64,000 nucleotides of DNA from Castanea sativa (taxonomy: Eukaryota; Streptophyta; Magnoliopsida; Fagales; Fagaceae), in assembly GCF_040712315.1 (NCBI RefSeq), contig NC_134017.1:54531136-54595135 (forward strand). The letters run 5' to 3'. The position numbers and the translations under genes were made by a program. Below, piece by piece: positions 33,906 through 42,982 of the stretch. The notes under the pieces were generated by a model that saw nothing but the letters and a program-made list of their open reading frames with translations, was not told where the DNA came from and did not search any database. Position 1 is the first letter of the stretch, and each line of letters opens with the position of its first letter.

Positions 33906-35020
33906 ATAAACGAAGTGCTATACAAGCGAGGCTTTTCTCAACCCTACCTAAGGTGTTTGGCTCCGGACGAGTCAAACTATGTTTTGAGAGAAGTTCATGA
34001 AGGAGCATGTGGGAATCACTCGGGAGCAAAATTGCTTGTCCATAAGGTCATTCGTGCCGGCTACTATTGGCCTACAATTCAGCAGATGCTAAGGCCTATG
34101 TCAAGGTATGTAACCAGTGCCAGCGCTATAGCAACATCCCTAGACAGCCGTCGAAGTATTAGACCCCAATGATGGCCTAATGGCCCTTTGCACAATGGGG
34201 ACTGGATATCCTAGGTCATTTCCCCCTAGGAACGAGACAAATGAAATTCTTGGTAGTAGGGATTGACTACTTTACCAAATGGATGGAAGCCGAACCTCTT
34301 GCAAAAATTACTTAGCAAAACGTAAAGAATTTTGTTTGGAAGAATATTCTGTGCAGGTTCAGAGTACCTAGGGTACTGGTATCTGATAACGGACATCAGT
34401 TTGACAACACACCTTTCAGGGACTTTTGTGAACAGTTTGGAATAAAGAACCACTATTCCTCTCCCTCCTACCCACAAGCAAATGGACAAGCAGAAGTAGC
34501 AAACCGATCCCTACTGAAAATCATGAAGACTCGGCTCGAAGGGGCAAAGAAGATATGGCCAGATGAGTTGCCAAGTGTTCTTTAGGCCTACAGGATGACT
34601 GCCAGAACCCCGACAGGAGAAACCCCCTTCAAGCTAGCCTATGAGACTGAAGCAGTCATACCGGCAGAAGTTCATATGGCTAACCATCGAGTGATGAAGT
34701 ATTAGGAGAGAGAAAATGATGAGCAACTTCGTCTTCACCTCGATTTCATTGACGAGGTAAGGATGGATGCAGAGCAAAGGACAGCAAGATAAAAAAATCT
34801 TATGGCCAGGCAACATGATGCCATGGTAAAACCCAGTTCTTAAAAAGGTGTCCTTGGCAACCAGGAACCCAGCTCATGGAAAATTAGGACCCAATTGGGA
34901 AGGACCCTATAGGGTAATCAACTACAAAAGGCAAGGGCCGTACTACTTGGAAGCTTTGGATGGACGAAAGTTAGAGCATCCCTGGAATGTGGAGCACCTG
35001 AGGAGGTACTATCAGTAACA
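33905..35020 (+). pseudogene. Gypsy integrase
   Basis: The zinc-binding HHCC domain is readable across one frame change: VLREVHEGACGNHSG, AGYYWPTIQ, CNQCQRYSN (33985-34125). The catalytic core follows: GLDILGHFPLGTRQM and FTKWMEAEPL, VLVSDNGHQFDN, QANGQAEVANRSLLK, showing the D, D and E positions (about 34200, 34385, 34490). Eight or more stops interrupt it, and the C-terminal GPYRV-type tail runs to about 35017. It would integrate the cDNA, but here it is dead. Confidence 0.88.
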
Positions 35021-36083
35021 AGCCTGGACGAAGGGAGTCAGGGACGAGGTTACAGCTATGGACGAAGTTACAGCTATGGACGAAGTTACAGCTATGGTCC
35101 ACGTATCTACTCATTCACTGTTGTGTTCTTGTTACTATTATGGTGTGTTCTAAGAATAAAATTTTTTAAACTTTTGCACCGTCTACAAACAAATTTGCAA
35201 AAGACAAGGTTTTGTATGTAAAAGTATTTTCCTAAGGCATTAGCTCCTAAGCATGTGCCATATTTGTGGACAATGTTTAATAATAATATGGTTTAGATTT
35301 CTAATGTATTTAATGCATAAATCTAATTTCCAAAATGGTACCCACAAGGGGGGCAAAAGCCTAAGACGAATGAAAGTCTCTAGACGCAGGGATGTAACGT
35401 TCATAAGCTTTCCTCGAAATGAGGATAAAGTAAAGAAAAGTAAGCTAAGGCATAATCATCTGAAAATAAACGGACGAGAAAAAGGCATACAATGAAGCTA
35501 GTCCATGGACGAGCATCTGGCCAAGAAGCCAGGTGTTCTAGGACGAGTCAAACACCAGAAACGTCTTGACAAAAGACGAATGCCAACCACATAGCCCATG
35601 GACAAGGAAAAAGATTGGCAAAAACATTATTGCGACTCTTAGGACGAATTATACTTGTAAAAATTTAAATGGCAAATGAGCCGTCCTTACGCAAGCAGGT
35701 CGTCCAAAAGAAAAACACGTGAACAAAACTACAAGGACATCCATATGAAAAGCGTATGGACGACCCTACAATACTTGGGAGTATGCAAACCCCATGAAAG
35801 CCAGAAACATCAAATACACACATAGACTCGTCCATGCAACAGCGTGTTCAATAAATGGGCAAATAATAAGGAAAAACATTCATCAAAAGTTTAAAAAAGG
35901 GTAATGACCATCATCCTAAATACCCTTAAAGTAAAAACATAAGTAAACTGTTTAGGAACTCGTCTTAAATATCCTAGACAAGCAAAATGTACTTGAGCAA
36001 ATTCCAGATGGTCCTAAACAATGGACCTCTAAAAAAAAAAAAGAGAACAAGAAGCAAATCACTCTTTCCAATACAAAATTCTA
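35021..36083 (+). other. Gypsy non-coding region with GGACGA words
   Basis: An 18-bp unit, GTTACAGCTATGGACGAA, is tandemly repeated about three times at 35048-35096. GGACGA/TCGTCC words recur throughout to 38400. No conserved protein is seen. The stretch separates the integrase from the antisense accessory gene. Confidence 0.6.
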
Positions 36084-37160
36084 CTAAGCATCTCCTGTTT
36101 TAGGGTCGTCTTGAGCAAGCTGGATGGTGGCATCATCCTCGACATTGACATCATGTGAGCCTATTTGGAGGAGAGAACTTGTAGCAGCACCAAGGTTAAG
36201 TTTGATAATGCTAAAGTCAACTCTAGGGAAGTTGTCCATGGCATCCAATCTGAAATCCTAGAATCCCGCTGCATAATTGGTATCCAGCAAGTTAGTAAAT
36301 TCCTTGGACACTCTAAACTCCATCACGGCGTCATCCTTGACCTTTTGGAGAAGGGAACTCAGCTCGTCATTCTTCTTTTGGAGAAGGTCAAGACGAGCAT
36401 CCTTCTTGGCAGAATCAAATTTCAACTCCTCCATCAAAGTGTTCAACCCTTTAGCCTCGTCCTTGGCCTTATTTGCCACCTCATCCCAAGTTTTGCAGTC
36501 ACCTTTAATTTCTTCGATCCTTTTTTCAAGAAGAATTCTAGTCTTGTCCATCTTCATAGCCTGTCTGGACGCAGCTATAAACTTCGACATTGCCTGCGAG
36601 GACAGTTACAAAGGTTAGAGGAAAAATGACAATAATGATAGAAAATAATATTGTTAAAACAAGACGAGGCAAAAGTGCTCACCTTAAAAAGATCATGGAC
36701 ACCAGAGTGCTCAAACTCCCTTAAAGACATGTCGTAACACGTAGCCACGTCCTCACCAGTTACAGCCTTTTGAAATCGTTCCCAGGCCAAATCCTCATTC
36801 TCCAGTAGGTTCATAGGAATCCTTTGGGGAGGTTCGGATGATGTAGGAGCATGGATTTTGGACGGAGTAGCGTTAACAGGCATGGACGAATCAACATCAA
36901 CAACTGTGATGGACGGCTGAGAAAAAGGAGTGTCAAACTTGGTAATTTCAAGCCTAGACGACCCATGCTTGGTCTTTTTCCCCCGACGACTAGGTAAGCT
37001 TCCTAAGTCTAAGTTCTTGGACAAGCTTTTTCTTTTGTCTCCAGCAGCAGGACGAGGCTGTGCTTGGACCTCAGATCTGGTCGTCTCATCAATCGCTTCC
37101 TTCCCTTTGTTTTCTTTCATAGTTGCCATTCCTAAAACATATATATACATATGTATGTAA

Positions 37161-37201
<41 letters not shown>

Positions 37202-38281
37202 TAATTAAATTAATTTAAGACACTCACGTCTACGAACAGTTAACTCGTGGGCAAGGGCTTCAGCAGATGGTTCAAGGCCAAGTCCCCACATGTGCAAGCG
37301 TCGAAGAGTCACCAATGAAAATTCCTCTCGCTGTGTAGACGAGCTCTATGGATGCGGTCACGGTGAAACATGCTTAAAGAAGGACGTTTGGTAGCTATAG
37401 GAAAAGAAGGAAGGTAAGGTTAAACAGTTGCTTAAAGGTAAAATAAAATGCAACAAATGAGGAAGACAACAGAAGAAAAACATGACATACCTTCAAGACA
37501 AAGGTTCCTTAGTTCTCCAGTATAAGGGGCAAATGTATCCCTACCAACCTCAACAGGGTGCCCCGCCCAGAAACCAGAGACGAATAAAAACTCCGTCTTC
37601 CAGGTTCTGTCGGACGAAGCTAAAGATTTAATCAATCTACAATCATTGCCCCTAGCTATGAATTGATAAAAACCCAAGGATTGACTGATCTCAGAGGGTT
37701 TATAACAGAACAGAAACTCGTCTACAGTAAGAGGACGGTTTCCATTAAATACCTCCCTCCATGAGTCTCCATGCATTAGGGTTAAGCTGACAGACTCCTA
37801 AACCCAGCCTAGTAAGTAATTCTCTAGCAAAGGCATTTAAAGGTAACCTAAGCCCCCCTAAAAGGTAAGCTTCGTAAATACCTATCCTAAAACGCGATTG
37901 GCAACACCATTCCCCTTGGACGGCTAACCTGGGATTTAGATCATCTGGGATTTGGAACCAACTCCTATGGGTATCTAATCTCTTCTCGTCCGTCTTAGAG
38001 GAGATCCCTACAGCATAACTATACACGGTCTCTTCTTCATCCATGGGGGAAGACGGCGGGATGCTCGTCGAGGTGCCAGCCCCAGTAGCTGCCTTCGTCC
38101 TAAGGTTCTCTTGGAAAGCCTCGAGAGGAATTCCAAGAACACCAGAGGTGTATTCCTCCGTTGTATTACCACTACTACTACTGTCGTCGCTAGAAGTGTT
38201 ATGGCTAGAGGAATCACAATATTCGTTTATGGCTTTATCTATGCTATCGCTATCACTAGACGAAGAGACAACTATGGACAT
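36084..38281 (-). pseudogene. Antisense spliced accessory gene of the gypsy element
   Basis: Four minus-strand exons with GT-AG borders can be joined: 38281-37491, 37394-37228, 37131-36683 and 36593-36084. Exon 1 begins MSIVVSSSSDSDSIDKAI, and then has IYEAYLLGGLRLPLNAFA, NRPLTVDEFLFCYKPSEI, SGFWAGHPVEVGRD. This is the plant domain known as putative gypsy-type transposon (Transposase_28). Exon 3 has a basic, nuclear-signal-like stretch (PSRRGKKTKHG), and exon 4 a coiled coil starting MSKFIAASRQAMKMD. Breaks: a frameshift near 37765, another in exon 2 near 37330, and a TAG in exon 4 at 36258. Function is unknown. Antisense genes in this position are known from Tat elements such as maize Grande. 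Confidence 0.75.
37163..37196. repeat. TA microsatellite in an intron of the antisense gene
   Basis: About seventeen TA units between the proposed exons 2 and 3 of the antisense accessory gene. Confidence 0.85.
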
Positions 38282-38441
38282 TCTAAAACTTAAAAGGAAA
38301 ACCTAAGAATGAAAGTGAAGAGAATACCTAGCTCTAGACGAAGAATACTAAAGACGCTGAGAGACTTCTAGACGAGACGACGGATGAGAATTGTCAAAAA
38401 GGAGAATTTGAAACAATGAAGAGGGCATGAGGGGAAATCTG

Positions 38442-38450
38442 CTATTTATA
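38442..38450 (-). promoter_or_regulatory. TATA box for the antisense accessory gene
   Basis: On the minus strand TATAAATAGC lies about 160 bp upstream of the proposed start codon at 38281, which leaves room for a 5'UTR of about 130 bases. It lies outside the 3' LTR (which begins at 38666), so it would be an internal antisense promoter. Confidence 0.5.
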
Positions 38451-38652
38451 GGCAGAAAAGTCTCGGTATTCCAAATGACGATGCCAGTCAGAAAGTGACG
38501 CGTGGACTATGCCTCAAGAAAACAAATTGACGCGACCAGTCACCTATGAAAGCATGACACGTGTCTCATCGTCTTTAAAAAAAAAAAAAAGTAAGTAAAA
38601 ACTAAAGTAAATTCTTATCTCAAAACTTAACTGCATGTCGGACGACTCATGG

Positions 38653-38665
38653 ACGAAGGGGCAAC
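38653..38665 (+). other. Polypurine tract of the gypsy element
   Basis: GACGAAGGGGCAA immediately precedes the 3' LTR, the usual place for plus-strand priming. Confidence 0.55.
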
Positions 38666-39290
38666 TGATGAGGAGTTGTGGAGAACAGCCGGATCCAGAA
38701 CGTCCACAATCGTCCACGCCAGGGGTAGTCCATGAGTTTCTCATGGACGACCCACAGGTGTGCAACATGGTGCAAGGTAATTCGTCCATACCATTGGTCG
38801 TCCACAAGCAAGCGTGAGGACAACCCCTGACACTTAGAGAATTCCAATTGTTTTTCCCTTGTTCATATAACCATAGGTTATGATTCCAAAGGGTGAGCAA
38901 TACCTGGTTTCACCACTGCAACCTCGACTCAAAACATAAACTGTCAATAGCAATTAATTAAGAAGGAAATATAACTCCTAAGGCAGTTGTGGAAGTTATC
39001 CTTGGACCCTCAGACCTCCCCAAAGGTAGGGGAGGTTACAAGTCTAATAACCGCCTCCAGGATGCACTATATAAACGCCCATTCAGACCAAACAAAGGTA
39101 CGTCTTTACATTTCCAAAAAAGTTGGAACTCCCAAAATTATAGAGAGAAAATTAACTTTGTCATCGGAGGGTTCTTGGCCGGCAACCCCGGTCACCTTTA
39201 ATTGCTTTTCTTTCTTTTTCATACCTCCAAAACAGCAAGTAGTCCGTTCAAGTCCGAAACATTCAACCTACTGATTTTCTTCGCATCATC

Positions 39291-39291
<1 letters not shown>
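38666..39291 (+). repeat. Gypsy 3' LTR
   Basis: Starts TGATGAGGAG, ends TCGCATCATCA, and matches 26646-27270 along its whole length. It includes the ACTATATAAACGCCC box near 39067. Confidence 0.95.
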
Positions 39292-39339
<48 letters not shown>

Positions 39340-39340
39340 T
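39292..39340. repeat. AAT microsatellite, right part
   Basis: About sixteen units that continue the microsatellite cut by the gypsy insertion. Confidence 0.9.
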
Positions 39341-39350
39341 CAACATTTTA

Positions 39351-39536
39351 GTTTGAGTTTAAGTTGGATTTGTTAGAGAAATAAAGTTTTATTCCTTGTT
39401 AAGTTTGGATTAAACAAAAATAATTTTGTTTAAAAAAAATGATGAGTTTGAGTTTAAGTTGGACTAGTTAGAGAGATAAAGTTTCACTCCTTGTTAAGTT
39501 TGGACTAAACTAAAATAATTTTATTTAAATAAAATA
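39351..39536 (+). repeat. Two-copy 95-bp tandem repeat
   Basis: GTTTGAGTTTAAGTTGGA starts at 39351 and again at 39446. The following text (TTAGAGA, ATAAAGTTT, CCTTGTTAAGTTTGGA) agrees in both copies. Confidence 0.8.
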
Positions 39537-39674
39537 ATAATTTTATTCAAATATTGTGTTAAGGTGGAAAATTGTGAGAGCTTCAGAAGATTCGGTTATA
39601 TATATATAAAAGTAAGAAGAAAATCACAGTCTTTTTTATATCTCATAGATGTGTACAATAACAGTAAGGTGAAT

Positions 39675-39711
39675 CCCCCCCCCCCCCCACACACACGCAC
39701 ACACACACACA
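39675..39711. repeat. C14 run followed by CA microsatellite
   Basis: Fourteen C then about eleven CA units with one CG interruption. Confidence 0.85.
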
Positions 39712-40031
39712 TATTTATAAAAGGTTGCCATAATGAGTATAATAATGGATATACATCTCCCTTATAGACTTTACTAATTTTGTACTTTACACATCCCAAA
39801 TAATTCTTTTATTGTCCAAGATCTACACATTCCAATCAGAATTTATTTCTAACAATTAAATTATATATATATATATATATAAATTACATTTTGTAGGATT
39901 AATTTTTATTTTCATCCTTATATTTTTTGTTAAATTTCAATTTAATGACTTTTTTTTTTTGTTGAGAAGAAGAAAGCTATAATATTAAGGAATGCCAAGT
40001 CGGTAACAGCAACAATTACAACATTTACTAG

Positions 40032-42267
40032 TGTAGACACTCAATTTTGCACTCATGATTTAATCAAGGAAGATGATTGCAATGACCATCTGTATACCCA
40101 AAAAATCATGATTGCCTTACATGCATCAATTTGTTCTTGTATTACATGCATCAATTTGTTCTTTGCATATCATAAAAATGGTCTTGAGCTTCTAACGGTC
40201 ACAATGGTGTGTCCGGTTTCTAACTCGAACCATCGAATCGAAAGATATCGCATGATCAAATTTGCATAGTCAACACGCATTGTGTCTAGGAAGAGTCGAC
40301 CACGCACAATTAATTTAAATTAATTCTAATTGGTTAGACAATTAAAATTAGTTAAATATTTTTGTGATTGGTTAATAAGTAGTGTCTAAGATAGGATTGC
40401 ATGCATGGGAATAAAAAGGATGATTGGATAACAATAAAATCGTGAATAATCTAAATTTTATCAAAATTTATTTTAAGGGATTTATCTACAAGATAATTGT
40501 TTCTAAAAACTATGGATTATCTAGAAAAGAGATAAAAAAAATCATAGACTAAAGATGAAAGCACGTCTATGTACAAAGACCGGATAAAAAAACCATAGAT
40601 AGAGTGTCCAAAATGCACCTGAACACGAAAGTGCGTTCGGGGCCCAAAGTACCATTCGGCACTTTTGGAGTACCGAATTGGCCTCTTTTGAGCTTTGGCC
40701 CAACGCTCTTCGGGTGACGATAAGGCACACCCTTTTTCAATCTTTTCGCAAAAGGATGAGTCCCAATTCGTGTTCTACACATCAAAACTATTTTTAGAGT
40801 TTTCTGGCCTGTATAAATAAGGACTAGATCTCATAATTCATGGACTTCTTTTTTGGTGCTCTGAGAGGCATATGTTTTTAGACTCTCCAAGTGCTTATAT
40901 TTGCTAATCCTCTTTGGTATTTGCTGCCAAAATTAGGGTTTTTAGGTTTCAAAAATAATTGAATAAATTTCTTTGAATCCTAAAACATCCTTTCAATAAC
41001 AAGAAGTGCTCCATGCAAGAGGTTGTTCCCAATCACCCTTTCCTTTTCTTTATGTTTTTCTCTTTTATGATAATGCATGTTTTTCTTCATCCATAACATG
41101 AATTGTTAATCATTGTCTTGTTTAAAGCATGATCTTGATTTTGTATATATAGTTGTTATGATCTCTTTCTTAATTTCAATAATTTGCATATAACCAATTA
41201 TTTTTCTTAATCAAAAAGGGATCTGCATCTTTCTTAGATGTAGATATGAATTTTTCTTAATCAAAAATGGATTTGCATCTTTGTTAGATGTAGATCTGAA
41301 TTATTCTAAATCAAAAAGGGATCTGCATCTTTCTTAGATGTAGATCTGGATATTTTTTACAAAAACGGATCTACATCTTCCTTAGATGCAGATCTGAATT
41401 TTTCTTAAATTAAAAATTGATTTGTATCTTTCTTAAATACAGATCTGATTTTTTAACATATGCAAATTTTGAAACAAAGAAAAAGATTATGCATGATTGT
41501 GTTTATGTTTGTTTTGTTTTATTCATATAGCATAAATTCATGTTATGAATGAAATTCTCTTCAAAAAATCTCTTCCATATTTTTTGAACCTATAAAAACA
41601 GATCTGATTTTTCTGCTATCAAAAACCATTTTTTTATCATCATAAAATAGATATGATCTTTTATAAAGTTAAACCATTTTTTATTATTCTCAAAATCATA
41701 CCTGGTTTTTTTCTAAACTAAAAACCAAATTTTTTATCACTAAAATGGATCTGAATTTTTTAAAACAAAGAAGAAGATTCATTCATAAATAAAATTTGTG
41801 TGATTTAGTTTTGTGTATCTACAACATGTCATTCATAGCATGCAAAAATGGTACATTGGTCACAAGAGTCTAGAAGACCAGACTCTATCTTAGCAGAATG
41901 GGTGCCTAACACCTTTCCATCCTATAACCTAGCCCTTGAATCTAGTTCTTTTGGATAGGTAGATATAAGCCTTGTCTTTAATTTATTTTGGGTAGAATGT
42001 AATTAGGACAAAAGGCCATGTAATTATTTGGTAGTTTGTAACTAGGACCCAAAGCCATATAATTTTCAATTTTTCAAATATGTGTTCTTTTTTACTCAAT
42101 CAATGAGAAGAACAATTCAGTCATGTATTTTGTATTTATTTTTTCTTATTTTTTTGTATAAAAAAATAAGTGGTGACTCTACACCACTTACCCAAAAAGA
42201 GAGGTGCCCTAAAAAGCACTCCAAAAATCTCTCTTTTTTAGAGGCACTTTTGGCGAGGTCTCTCACA
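40032..42267 (+). repeat. Solo gypsy LTR, 2.24 kb, nested in the LINE
   Basis: Starts TGTAGACACTCAATTTTGC, ends TCTCTCACA, and is flanked by ACTAG on each side (40027-40031 and 42268-42272). There is no coding sequence. The right part (from about 41990) shares words with the minus-strand fragment at 54190-54430, for example the GTCACCACTTATTT complement and TTACATGGC. It contains the 50-bp tandem array at 41201-41450 and a direct repeat TACATGCATCAATTTGTTCTT at 40120-40163. Confidence 0.8.
41201..41450 (+). repeat. 50-bp tandem array, five copies
   Basis: Units start near 41201, 41251, 41301, 41351 and 41399. Each has the core GGATCTGCATCTTTCTTAGA followed by TGTAGATCTGAA. Copies vary by a few bases, the last most. 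Confidence 0.85.
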
Positions 42268-42930
42268 ACTAGATTTTTCTTTATAGGGATAGAATTTTTG
42301 CAAGCTCTCCAAACAAAATTTATCACCTTATTTGGAATTGACAAGCCCCAAATCTTCTTCCATTCAAGCTGACTGAGAGACAAGGCTTCTGACTAGCCGA
42401 GAACTTCTAAATTATGCTGATCTTCAACAAAAAATTGGAATCCAAATTTAACAGTGTACAAACCCGATTAACATAGAGGCCAGAAAACTTTTTCAACAAC
42501 CCAATTCCTGCACTATGGAATAGACTGAATAGAATTGACCTCGCAGGGAAGAAACAAATTCTGCAAAAGAGATAAATTCCATTATTTGGTTAGTGGGTTA
42601 ATGAGATTAGCAACAAGAGCTCCATTCAGAATTTTCGACAAAGGAGATTGGAGCCTGGGATTCTCAAGGCTTGGCAACCACAAATCTGCCCATAGATTTA
42701 TACTTTCTCCGGTTCCCACCCTCCAACAAAAACCTCTTTTAAGCACATCTCTATCTTTTAGAATAATCCTCCAAGCATATGAGCCCCTAGAATTTTCTGT
42801 GGCATCTAAAATTAAACAATGAGGAAAATTTTTTTATTTAAACACCCTATAAAATAGTTAATGATGCAAGAAAAAATAGTAGGCTGGATGCTTCGGGCTT
42901 CAAAGAGCTAATGATTGTTTGGAAGGCCTG

Positions 42931-42982
<52 letters not shown>

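Larger units (their letters stand above)
26646..39291 (+). mobile_element. Complete Tat-like Ty3-gypsy element, 12.6 kb, inactive
   Basis: Two LTRs (26646-27270 and 38666-39291) bound gag, protease, RT, two RNase H regions and integrase in gypsy order, with ATAAT target duplication (26641-26645 and 39292-39296) inside an AAT microsatellite. The second RNase H domain and the long non-coding/antisense region before the 3' LTR fit the Tat lineage. Many stops and a few frameshifts, plus a 2.44-kb solo LTR in pol (29630-32069), make it non-autonomous. The two LTRs show about a dozen differences in their first 175 bp and fewer later, so insertion is not very recent. Confidence 0.9.

Noticed and set aside
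41201..41450. Regular repeats that might suggest a CRISPR array
   Set aside because: Units are contiguous 50-bp tandem copies without unique spacers, in a plant LTR with no cas genes.
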